64,000 nt of DNA from Actinopolymorpha cephalotaxi. Lineage in GTDB: Bacteria > Actinomycetota > Actinomycetes > Propionibacteriales > Actinopolymorphaceae. The stretch is from NCBI RefSeq assembly GCF_013408535.1, contig NZ_JACBZA010000001.1:2006850-2070849 (forward strand), written 5' to 3'. Both the position numbers and the translations under genes were made by a program. A model generated the notes under the pieces. It was given only the letters and a program-made list of their open reading frames with translations. It was not told where the DNA came from and did not search any database. Positions 35,556 to 44,500 of the stretch are shown piece by piece; position 1 is the stretch's first letter, and the number at the start of each line of letters is the position of its first letter.

Positions 35556-36725
35556 TCAGGCTTCACGGGCGGCGGCTGCGAGGACGTCGCAGACCCGGGA
35601 GACCTCGTCGTCGCGCAGGCCGTCGTAGAGCGGCAGTGAGAGCGTCCGAGCGCCGATGCTCTCGGCATTGGAAAGGTCGTGCTCGACCTTGACGTTCTCG
35701 CGCAGCCAGCGAAGCGTGTGGATCGCCCGGTAGTTGACTGCGGTCCCCACGCCGTTCCGCCCGAGGTAACCGAGGTAGGTGTCGCGCCGATCGGGCTCGA
35801 CCCAGACGGTGTACAGATGCCTGGCCGGCCGCGTAGCGGCGGGGACAACCGGACGTTCCACGCCGTCCAGCTGATCGATGGCGGCGTCGTACTTCCGGGC
35901 GATCTCCTCGCGGCGCAGAAGCCGGTCGTTCAGCCTCCCGAGCTGGGGCCGCAACATGGCACCTTGGATGTTCGACATGTTGAACTTCCAGCCGAGCTCT
36001 GTCATGTCCCAGTGTTGGTAAAGACCGTGGTAGCGGTCGGCCGCGTTCTTGGTCATCCCGTGCAGGCGTAGCGTGCGAAGCCGGTCGGCCACGGCCGCGT
36101 CTCGAAGCGCTACGGCGCCGCCCTCACCTGAGGTGAGCGTCTTCGTGGCGTAGAAGCTGAAGCAGGCCGCATCGCCCAGCCCGGCGGGGCGAACGCCGTC
36201 CCGCTCTCCCTCGACGCAGTGGGCCGCATCCTCGACCAGAACAAGCCCGAAGCGGTCCGCCAACTCTCGAAGGGCAACCATGTCGCACATGGTCCCGTAC
36301 AGATGGACCGGAACGATGGCGCGCGTCCTGCGAGTGATGGCCGCCTCGACGCGCTCGGGATCCAGATTGCCGGTCGAAGGCTCGACGTCGACGAAGACGG
36401 GCACTCCACCGGCGTGCAGGATGGCGGTGGCCGTTGCGACGAAGGTCAATGGAGTGGTGATCACCTCGTCGCCGGGCCGCAGGCCGAGCGCAAGGAGGGC
36501 AAGGTGCTCCGCGGCAGTGCAACTCGCGAGCGCTACCACCTCGGGCGCGCCTAGGTACTCGGCGAACTCCCTCTCGAACGCGTAGACCTCCTCGCCGGTG
36601 GTGAGGAAGAGCGAGTCGAGGACTCGTGCGACCGCGTCCTTCTCGTCGGCGCCGAGGGAGTGGCGGTAGAACTCCACCTTCTCCGTCCGACCCGGCACGA
36701 CGTCACCCTGCGCGCGATGTCCCAC
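35556..36725 (-). CDS. DegT/DnrJ/EryC1-type PLP sugar aminotransferase, copy 2
   Basis: 389 residues. TPLTFVATATAILHAGG, VLVEDAAHCVEG and SFYATKTLTSGEGG with the PLP lysine at K195. VEFYRHSLGADEKDAVARVL at the N-terminus is close to aminotransferases acting on 4-keto-6-deoxy sugars (WecE or PseC types). First gene of a minus-strand group with a GNAT, an epimerase and a GT2. No dehydratase or nucleotidyltransferase for a dTDP sugar is in the window, so the keto sugar must come from the CapE- or PglF-like enzymes here or from genes elsewhere. GTG start. Confidence 0.87.
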   Translation of the reverse strand: MGHRAQGDVVPGRTEKVEFYRHSLGADEKDAVARVLDSLFLTTGEEVYAFEREFAEYLGAPEVVALASCTAAEHLALLALGLRPGDEVITTPLTFVATATAILHAGGVPVFVDVEPSTGNLDPERVEAAITRRTRAIVPVHLYGTMCDMVALRELADRFGLVLVEDAAHCVEGERDGVRPAGLGDAACFSFYATKTLTSGEGGAVALRDAAVADRLRTLRLHGMTKNAADRYHGLYQHWDMTELGWKFNMSNIQGAMLRPQLGRLNDRLLRREEIARKYDAAIDQLDGVERPVVPAATRPARHLYTVWVEPDRRDTYLGYLGRNGVGTAVNYRAIHTLRWLRENVKVEHDLSNAESIGARTLSLPLYDGLRDDEVSRVCDVLAAAAREA

Positions 36726-36768
36726 GACGCCCCCTTGCCGCGATTCCTGCCGGTCTGTGGTCCGCTAG

Positions 36769-36918
36769 CTACCCACGCCAGGTAGGGAAAAACATCGGCT
36801 TCGCGGTTTCCGGCAATCCGCGACCTCGGATAGGTGACGGGTCGTCGACGTAGAAGGGCTTCACCTTCGTGTCCTCGGCGTCGACGGCGATTCGACCGAT
36901 GAGCCCGACCGCTCGGTC
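36769..36918 (-). pseudogene. 3' remnant of an unidentified gene
   Basis: The minus strand reads as a credible protein C-terminus of ~49 residues, including IGRIAVDAEDTKVKPFYVDD and ETAKPMFFPTWRG, ending at a TAG at 36769. Codon use is as in neighbouring genes, but further upstream the frame turns to low-quality sequence and the longer ORF overlaps the divergent flippase gene. I do not recognise the family. It looks like the last part of a gene removed by recombination. The rest of 36726-37117 shows only a CTACC-N7-GGTAG dyad at the remnant's stop. Confidence 0.45.
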
Positions 36919-37117
36919 CTGCGGGCAGCCTGGTTTACATGTCGCCGAACCTGACCAGGCTCTTGCAGAGTGTGGGGGCCACAAGGGCTTCTCCGGGGAG
37001 TTCGGGACATGTGCCATCTGACTCAGGTCGTCGCACCGTCGTGCGTGTTCTCTGAGTCGGGCGTCCGGCCGGTGGGATCGCGCCCTTGTTGTGCTGTTGG
37101 CCCGCGGAGCGCGGCCG

Positions 37118-38746
37118 ATGACCGCTGATCGCACGCGCTCGCCCGCCCGGGGGAGCGGTCCGTCGAACGCGGACAGGCCCGCAGACGACCTCGGGACCGA
37201 CGAGATGGCGGACCGGCCGCTGCCGGCGTCACTGTCGCTGCACGCCGCGAGCGGAGTCCTGTGGACCATCACCCAGAAGTTCGGCGTTCGGGTCACCAGC
37301 CTGGTGACACTGGTGATCCTCGCCCGCCAGGTGGGAGTGGAGGACTTCGGTGTCGTCGCCGCGGCCGCCGTCTACCTGAACTCGCTGTATGTGATCGCCG
37401 ATCTCGGCTTCGTCTCCTACATCGTGCAGGCAGAGCGGCTGGACCGGCGGTTGCTGAGCACAGCCGTGTGGTTCAGCGCTGGCGCGGGGACGGCGCTCGC
37501 GGGACTCACCATGCTCGCTGCCCCGTTCCTCGGACAGGCCCTCGGTGTGCCGCATTTCGGTCCCGTGCTGCAAGGTCTCGCTCCGGCAATCGTCTTCACC
37601 GCTCTGGCCGGAACTCCCATGGCGTTGTTGCGGCGCCGGCTGGCGTTCCGTTCGCTGGCGGTTCCGCAGGTCGTTGCCGCCCTTTCCGCACAGGTCGTGG
37701 CAGTGGTGCTGGCGCTGACCGGCGCCGGTGTCTGGGCGCTCGTCGCCCAGTATGTGATCAATGCCGTGGTGACGTGCCTGGGCGTCTGGCTGCTGGCAGG
37801 TTGGCGCCCGTCGCTTCAGTTCTCACCCGCGACCGCGTACACGATGGCGAGGTTCGGGATCCGGGTGATCGGCGGCGACCTGGTCGGCGTGCTTCGCGGA
37901 TGGATCGAGAACGTGATCATCATCAGCGTCGTCGGCGTGGCCGGGGTCGGCTACCGGAGCATCGCGCTGCGGTTGATCAGCCTTGTCACGGACACCGCTG
38001 CGAGCACGATGGTGTCGGTATCCTCCACGATCTTCGCTCAGATCAAGAACGAACGACGACGGTTGGCCGGCGCCTACCTGCGCGCGTGTGGAGTCACCCT
38101 CACGGTAGGTGTGCCCGTGCTGAGCCTCCTGGTCGTGGTCAGCCCCGTCCTCGTTCCGTTGCTGTACGGCCCGAGGTGGGAGGCGAGCGTCGCCCAGGCC
38201 CAGGTGTACGCGCTCGCCACGGTGTTCGTGGTCCACGCCACCCTCAGCCGAGGGCTCTTCCTCGGAATCGGGCGCCCGGGCGTCTGGCTGCTGTACGGCA
38301 TCGCGATCGACGCGCTCACCGCGGTCGGCACCGCCATCTCCGCGCCCTACGGCCTGACCGCCATCGCCGTCACGTACCTCGGGGTCGTGATGGTGGCTGC
38401 GGTCGTCCGGCTGGTACTCATAGCGCGCACCCTGGGACTTCCCGCTCGAGTGCAGGCCTTCCAGATGGCGTCGCAGCTTGGGGTGGCTTTCGGCGCCGCG
38501 GCGCCGGTCTGGGCTCTTGTGCACTGGCTCGACGGGCGGATACCGGCCATCCTCGTCCTCGTGATCGCCTGTCTCGTGATGGGGACGACGGTCCTGGTGT
38601 TGTTCCGGTTCGCCGATCCGATGGCGCTGCGCGAGATCTGGGCACCGATGCCACGAGGGATCCGCCGGCTGGTACCGGCGTGGGTCCGCCGGCTTGGAAC
38701 CTCCGGACGCAGGCGGTCCGGAGGTCCTGCGTACTGGTGGACCTAG
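37118..38746 (+). CDS. polysaccharide flippase (Wzx-like, PST/MVF family)
   Basis: 542 residues with about 14 hydrophobic helices. The start of the membrane part, SGVLWTITQKFGVRVTSLVT followed by LVILARQVGVEDFGVVA, is the usual beginning of PST-type polysaccharide transporters, and RRRLAFRSLAVPQVV is the conserved loop. It would flip the lipid-linked repeat unit to the outer face for the Wzy-like polymerase. The first ~45 residues are polar. The ATG at 37118 follows GGAG; a TTG at 37091 would add 9 residues. A 10-bp inverted repeat lies in the last 20 codons. Confidence 0.87.
   Translation: MTADRTRSPARGSGPSNADRPADDLGTDEMADRPLPASLSLHAASGVLWTITQKFGVRVTSLVTLVILARQVGVEDFGVVAAAAVYLNSLYVIADLGFVSYIVQAERLDRRLLSTAVWFSAGAGTALAGLTMLAAPFLGQALGVPHFGPVLQGLAPAIVFTALAGTPMALLRRRLAFRSLAVPQVVAALSAQVVAVVLALTGAGVWALVAQYVINAVVTCLGVWLLAGWRPSLQFSPATAYTMARFGIRVIGGDLVGVLRGWIENVIIISVVGVAGVGYRSIALRLISLVTDTAASTMVSVSSTIFAQIKNERRRLAGAYLRACGVTLTVGVPVLSLLVVVSPVLVPLLYGPRWEASVAQAQVYALATVFVVHATLSRGLFLGIGRPGVWLLYGIAIDALTAVGTAISAPYGLTAIAVTYLGVVMVAAVVRLVLIARTLGLPARVQAFQMASQLGVAFGAAAPVWALVHWLDGRIPAILVLVIACLVMGTTVLVLFRFADPMALREIWAPMPRGIRRLVPAWVRRLGTSGRRRSGGPAYWWT
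38699..38725. repeat. perfect 10-bp inverted repeat at the end of the flippase gene
   Basis: ACCTCCGGAC, a 7-base loop, and GTCCGGAGGT. It would form a strong RNA hairpin 20 nt before the flippase stop codon. There is no T-run, so it could be an mRNA-stabilising end, a terminator of atypical form or a recombination scar. Confidence 0.6.
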
Positions 38747-38782
38747 AAACCGCGGCACCCCCGAGCAGGCTCCTGCGCGGCC

Positions 38783-38970
38783 GTGCGATACAGGCACGAT
38801 TGGAACTCCTCGATTCCTGTCCGGTGTGTCAGCCTGTTCACCTGGAAGCCTCTGCGACAGCAACTGGCGCGCTCTGGTTTCGAACCTGTAGGCGTCGAGC
38901 GCGACAGAGCTTGGCGACTTGCGTGGGCGCTGGCTTCCGCGCTCACGTACAAGCGCGGCCAAGCTGCTCG
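38783..38970 (+). pseudogene. 3' remnant of a SAM methyltransferase gene
   Basis: The plus strand reads CVSLFTWKPLRQQLARSGFE then VERDRAWRLAWALASALTYK, the pattern of a methyltransferase C-terminus (FT-x2-SL-x2-LL-x2-AGF). Another frame over 38800-38840 reads LELLDSCPVCQ, like the zinc-finger start of similar enzymes, so the piece may be a gene collapsed by internal deletion. The SAM-binding core is absent. Directly after the flippase stop. Confidence 0.45.
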
Positions 38971-39329
38971 CGCGGGTCCCCGGCGTACCCATGAACAACC
39001 ACTTCTACGTCATAGCTCGCAGGGCCCCAACCAGTACGTCGTCGGCCGACGACGGGTAGCCGACCCGCCGGGGGGATCCCAAGCGCAGAACAAAGACTCC
39101 CACCAGGGATTGGCATACCCTCATGCCACACTCCCGGCCGGAGGGGAAAAATCGGGAAAGACCGTAACAGGTGAGCAGGACATTTCAAGCAGTCTGAAGC
39201 CGTGCAGATACCCGGGGTGGCACCGGCGGCGCTCCGGGGCGGCAGTGCCCATTGCGGAACGCATGCGGGTGGCGGACCTCCGGTCTCGTGGACTGTGCGC
39301 TCGGTGGTGCCCGAACAAAGAGGTGTGAC
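38971..39329. other. long leader upstream of the DUF3494 gene
   Basis: No gene is supported here. It contains the perfect small dyad GGCAT-ACCCTC-ATGCC (about 39111-39126), G-rich segments (CGACCCGCCGGGGGGATCCC near 39061-39080) and AT-richer DNA at 39145-39195. A structured 5' leader or promoter region is likely. I could not fit it to a known riboswitch consensus. Confidence 0.35.
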
Positions 39330-41366
39330 ATGACAAAGCCCGGTGGCATCTCGCGCGACCAAGATGCGTCACCCCGCCGCCGCAGGATCGCCATGGTCCT
39401 GGCAACAATCCTCGGCGCCGGCTGGATCGCGGCAACGCCCTCTCCTGCCAGCGCGGCACCGGTGGACCTCGGAAACGCCAAAAGCTTCGCGGTACTGGCC
39501 GGAACCTCGGTGAACAGCACCAACTTGTCCATAGTGACCGGCGACCTGGGGGTGAGCCCGGGTAACACGGTTGTCGGCTTCCCGCCCGGCCAGGTTGTCA
39601 ACGGCACGATCCACGCCGGTGACGCGGTAGCTGCAGCCGCGCGGACCGACCTGCTCGCCGCCTCCGGCGCCCTGACGGCCCAGGGCCCGGCGACCAGCGT
39701 GGCCTCGGAGCTCGGCGGCACAACCAGGAGGCCCGGCGTCTACACCACCAGCGGCAGCATCTTCACCATCACGGGGACGCTCACCCTCGACGCGCAGGCG
39801 GATCCAGACGCGACCTTCATCTTCCAGGCCCAGAACCTCGCCACTGCAGATGTCAGCAACATCAACCTGATCAACGGTGCTCAGGCGAACAACGTGTTCT
39901 TCCAGCTCACCGCCTCCGCCATCCTGGGCGCCCAGTCCACCTTCTACGGCAACGTGCTCGCGCAGAGCAGAGTCACTGTCTCCAGCGGCGCGGCGGTTTA
40001 CGGCCGTGTCTTCGCCCTCACCGACTACGTGATCTTCCAGGGCACGACCAACCTGTTGGGGACGCGGGTCACGCTACCGAACGACCCGCAGACGACCACG
40101 ACGCTGGACGTGTCGCCAAACCCCGCGACCAGTGGACAGCAGGTCACCTTCACCGCCACCGTACGGGCGGTCGATCGCACCGTCATCCCGCAGGGTGAGG
40201 TCGCCTTTCGGGAGGGCGACACGATCCTCGGCAGGGACTTCGTTGACAGTTCCGGCGTCGCCGTCTTCACCACGTCGAACCTTCCTCCGGCGCGGCATCG
40301 GCTGACCGCCGTCTACCTGGGCGGCAACACCTTCGCCGGCGAGGAGTTCATCCACTTCGCGCCGAGCGCCTCGCCCGACGTCACCGAGGTGGTTCAGGTA
40401 AGCCTCTTCACCGGCCTCCCGGCACCGTCCGTCGAGTCGTACCCGGACCCGCGTGCGGTCACCGTGGGCGTGAAGTTCTTCTCCGCCACCGGGGGTAAGG
40501 TCGCCGGCATTCGCTTCTACAAGGGCGCGCTGAACACAGGCACTCACACGGTGAGCCTGTGGACCACCGACGGCCGGTTGCTCGCCTCGTCGGTCAGCTC
40601 GAACGAGACGGGAAGCGGCTGGCAGCAGGCCGACTTCTCCTCGCCCGTCGCCATCTCCGCCAACACGACCTACCTCGCGTCGTACCACACGACGTCCGGG
40701 TTCTACTCGGTCAATCGTCCGTACTTCACCGTGCCACAGAGAAATGGACCGCTGACGGCACCCGCGGACGGTGGTGCGCAGGGCGGTAACGGTGTTTACG
40801 CGTACGGTGCTACGAACACGTTCCCCACGAACACGTTCCAGGCCAGCAACTACTGGGTCGACGTCGCGTTCGTCCCGTCCAGCACCCTGTGGCAGAACAC
40901 CACCGTGCCGGCAACGCCGTCGCATCCGGATGCGAATGCGGTCACCGTGGGCGTGAAGTTCTTCTCCGCCTCGGCCGGTACGGTCACCGGCATTCGCTTC
41001 TACAAGGGAGCGCTGAACACCGGTACCCACACCGTCAGCCTGTGGACCGCGAGCGGTCAGCTGCTCGCCTCGGCGGTCAGCTCGAACGAGACGGCCAGCG
41101 GCTGGCAGCAGGCCGACTTCTCCTCGCCCGTCGCCATCTCCGCCGACACGACCTACGTCGCGTCGTACCACACGACGTCGGGGTTCTACTCGGTCAATCG
41201 TCCGTACTTCACGATCGACTTCGTGAGCCCACCTCTGACTGCACCCGTGGACGGCGGAGTGCGCGGTGGCAACGGTGTGTACAGATACGGGTCTGCCAAC
41301 AGCTTCCCGACCAGCACCTACCAGTCCAGCAACTACTGGGTCGACGTCGCCTTCGAGCTCGGCTGA
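39330..41366 (+). CDS. secreted DUF3494 (ice-binding-like) protein with two DUF4082 domains
   Basis: 678 residues. A signal peptide (RRRRIAMVLATILGAGWIAA, cleavage near SAA at ~44) is followed by a DUF3494 beta-helix domain at ~46-235 (KSFAVLAGTSVNSTNLSIVT, TFIFQAQNLATADVSNINLI), an Ig-like domain at ~252-345 (TTTTLDVSPNPATSGQQVTF), and two DUF4082 repeats at ~357-515 and ~518-676. DUF3494 members bind ice or act as cell-surface adhesins; DUF4082 is a predicted carbohydrate-binding or surface beta-sandwich of unknown ligand. An ATG after AAAGAGG sets the start. It probably coats the cell or links to the exopolysaccharide whose genes end just upstream. Confidence 0.85.
   Translation: MTKPGGISRDQDASPRRRRIAMVLATILGAGWIAATPSPASAAPVDLGNAKSFAVLAGTSVNSTNLSIVTGDLGVSPGNTVVGFPPGQVVNGTIHAGDAVAAAARTDLLAASGALTAQGPATSVASELGGTTRRPGVYTTSGSIFTITGTLTLDAQADPDATFIFQAQNLATADVSNINLINGAQANNVFFQLTASAILGAQSTFYGNVLAQSRVTVSSGAAVYGRVFALTDYVIFQGTTNLLGTRVTLPNDPQTTTTLDVSPNPATSGQQVTFTATVRAVDRTVIPQGEVAFREGDTILGRDFVDSSGVAVFTTSNLPPARHRLTAVYLGGNTFAGEEFIHFAPSASPDVTEVVQVSLFTGLPAPSVESYPDPRAVTVGVKFFSATGGKVAGIRFYKGALNTGTHTVSLWTTDGRLLASSVSSNETGSGWQQADFSSPVAISANTTYLASYHTTSGFYSVNRPYFTVPQRNGPLTAPADGGAQGGNGVYAYGATNTFPTNTFQASNYWVDVAFVPSSTLWQNTTVPATPSHPDANAVTVGVKFFSASAGTVTGIRFYKGALNTGTHTVSLWTASGQLLASAVSSNETASGWQQADFSSPVAISADTTYVASYHTTSGFYSVNRPYFTIDFVSPPLTAPVDGGVRGGNGVYRYGSANSFPTSTYQSSNYWVDVAFELG
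40399..41357 (+). repeat. two DUF4082 modules in tandem
   Basis: Two ~480-bp units, about 40399-40878 and 40885-41357, share long identical stretches, such as the segments coding RFYKGALNTGTHTVSLWT and GWQQADFSSPVAIS. They belong to the same repeat family as the four units at 41802-43725. Confidence 0.8.
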
Positions 41367-41513
41367 GGCTGGCACGTCCCGCCGATCACACAGAAAAGAC
41401 GTGTGCGGGAAAAGCCTCTCATGACTTGGGATTTTTCAATCCGTGGTTGTCGACACACCGAACAAAGCGGTCCGTATTCACCGGAATCTCCGGCTTGTCC
41501 AAGGCCTTCTTTT

Positions 41514-41519
41514 TAGAGT
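41514..41519 (+). promoter_or_regulatory. candidate -10 element (leaderless start)
   Basis: TAGAGT ends 6 nt before the GTG at 41526, in an AT-rich stretch, and no Shine-Dalgarno is present. No -35 match is visible. The 159-bp gap before the gene also has the weak hairpin GGATT-TTTC-AATCC near 41430. Confidence 0.3.
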
Positions 41520-41525
41520 GGCTTA

Positions 41526-44500
41526 GTGACCAGAAGCCTACCGGTTCGCCGAATATTGCAGTACATGCTCGGAGGAGTGCTTCTTGTCAGCACGTCTCTT
41601 TCGGCGATGGCCCCTCCACACACGCCGAAAAGCGCGGTAACTGCGCAACCGTCAAAACCTCTGGCGACCGCGCAACCGTCAAAACCCGCACCGACCGCGA
41701 GCCCCGCAAAATCTGCGGTGACCGTGAAACCGTCGATGTCTGCGGTGACCGCGAAGCAGGCAGACCCCGCGGCGGCTACGCGAGCCACCAGCACCACTTT
41801 CAGTTTGTGGGATCCGTCGACGGTTCCGGCCACACCGTCGGCACCGGATACCAGCTCTGTGGAGGTGGGGGTCAAGTTCTCCTCGTCCGTGAGCGGGACG
41901 ATCAACAGTATCCGGTTCTACAAGGGGCCGACCAACACCGGCACGCACACGGCGGACCTGTGGTCGTCGACGGGGACCCGGTTGGCCACTGCCACCTTCA
42001 CGAACGAGACGGCCACCGGCTGGCAGCAGGTCGACTTCTCCACGCCGGTGGCGATCAACGCCAACACGACCTATGTCGCTTCCTATCTGGCACCGAACGG
42101 CGGGTACGCGGTCAACCGAAGCTACTTCACCAGTCCCTTCGTCAACGGACCGCTGACCGCAGCCATCGACGGGGGCGCGCAGGGTGGCAACGGAGTCTTT
42201 GTCTACACGAGTTCGTCGAAGTTCCCCACCGCGTCCTACCAGGCCACCAACTACTGGGTCGACGTCGTGTTCGTGCCGACGCCTGTTCCGACCTACAGTT
42301 TGTGGGATTCGTCGACGGTTCCGGACACGGCGTCGGCGGCGGACACCAGCTCCGTGGAGGTCGGGGTCAAGTTCTCCTCGTCCGTCGGCGGGACGATCAA
42401 CAGCATCCGGTTCTACAAGGGGCCGACCAACACCGGGACGCACACGGCGAACCTGTGGTCGTCGACGGGGACCCGGTTGGCCACTGCCACCTTCACGAAC
42501 GAGACGGCCACCGGCTGGCAGCAGGTCGACTTCTCCACGCCGGTGGCGATCAACGCCAACACGACCTATGTCGCTTCCTATCTGGCACCAACCGGCGGCT
42601 ATGCGGTCAACCGGAACTACTTCACCAGTCCGCGTGTCAACGGTTCGCTCACCGCGCCCGCAGGAGCAAACGGCGTCTACAGGTACACGAAGTCGTCGGC
42701 CTTCCCGAGCGCGTCCTACCAGGCCACCAACTACTGGGTCGACGTCGTCTTCACACCGGCCACGCCGACCGACAGTTTGTGGGATGCCTCGACGGTTCCG
42801 GACACGGCTTCGGCGGCCGATACCGCGTCCTTGGAGGTGGGGGTCAAGTTCTCCTCGTCCGTCGGCGGGACGATCAGCGGTATCCGGTTCTACAAGGGGC
42901 CGGCCAACACCGGGACGCACACGGCGAGCCTGTGGTCGTTGGCGGGGGCGCGGCTGGCCACTGCCACTTTCACGAACGAGACGGCCCAGGGGTGGCAGCA
43001 GGTCAACTTCTCCGCAGCGGTGACGATCAGAGCCAAGCAGACCTATGTCGCCTCCTACTTCGCGCCCAACGGCGGGTACGCCACCAGCCTGAACTACTTC
43101 AGCAATCCGTACGCCAACGCGCCGCTGTCCGCACCCATCGACGGGGGCCCGCAAGGTGGCAACGGCGTCTTCAGATACGCCGATTCCTCGATCTTCCCCG
43201 TCGCGTCGTTGAGGTCCACCAACTACTGGGTCGACGTCGTGTTCACGCCGGCTCCGACGACCAGCAGCCTGTGGACCACGTCGACGGTTCCGGAGACGGC
43301 TTCGCAGGCGGACCGTAGCTCTGTGGAGGTAGGGGTCAAGTTCTCCTCCTCCGTCGGCGGGACGATCAACGGTGTCCGGTTCTACAAGGGGCCTGCCAAC
43401 ACCGGGACGCACACGGCGGACCTGTGGTCGTCGACGGGGACACGGTTGGCCACTGCCACCTTCACGAACGAGACGGCCACCGGCTGGCAGCAGGTCGACT
43501 TCTCCACACCGGTGACGATCACTGCCAACACAACCTATGTCGCATCCTATCTGGCACCGAACGGCGGCTACGCGACCAACCGAAGTTACTTCACCAGTCC
43601 GCGTGTAAGCGGCTCGCTCACCGCGCCCGCCGGAGCGAACGGCGTCTACAGGTACACGACCACGTCGGCCTTCCCGACCGCGTCCTACCAGTCCACCAAC
43701 TACTGGGTGGACGTCGTTTTCAAGGCAGATCTGTGTCCGCCGAACTCCGAGATCTGCGTGGAGAATAGTAAACCGGGTAGCCCGCCCAGCGAATGGGACA
43801 TCTCCGGGGCCGGGAGCACCAACATCCAGGGCTATGCCACTCAGATGAGTGTGAACAAGGGAGAGACCGTTCGATTCAAGGTCGACACCGATTCGCCGGC
43901 CTATCGCCTCGACATCTATCGGATCGGTTACTACGACGGCGACGGTGCGCGCAAGATAACCACCATCCGGCCTTCCGCGCCGCTTCCACAAGTACAACCA
44001 GCCTGCATTACGGACATCTCGGTCGGGCTCGTCGACTGCGCGAACTGGAGCGAGTCCGCCTCGTGGGCGGTGCCTGCAGATGCCGTCTCGGGAGTCTATA
44101 TCGCCAAGCTCGTCCGGGAGGACGCGACAGCAGGGTCGAATCAGATCATCTTCGTCGTCCGCGACGACTCCGGTGGCTCCGACGTTCTGGTGCAGACCTC
44201 GGATGCCACCTGGCAGGCGTACAACAAGTACGGCGGATACAGTCTCTACGCCGGCGAACTCCCGGCCGGCAGGGCGTACAAGGTCAGCTACAACCGGCCG
44301 TTCACCACCAGGGGCAGCGGTTGCTGCAACGGCTCCGTGCAGAGCTGGTTCTTCGCCTCCGAGTACCCGCTGATCCGATGGCTGGAGGCCAACGGCTACG
44401 ACGTCAGCTACACCACCGAAATCGACACCGCGACCCGGGGTGCGGAGATATTGGAGCACAAGACGTTCATCTCGTCCGGCCATGACGAGTACTGGTCGAA

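Noticed and set aside
39041-39180. Possible c-di-GMP or c-di-AMP riboswitch
   Set aside because: GGGTAGCCGACCC and GGGGAAAAA segments looked suggestive, but the conserved GCAAAG, tetraloop-receptor or ydaO core elements are not present in order.
41679-44483. Minus-strand open frame of 934 codons with repeats opposite the DUF4082 gene
   Set aside because: Its repeats only mirror the DUF4082 units; composition is not protein-like.
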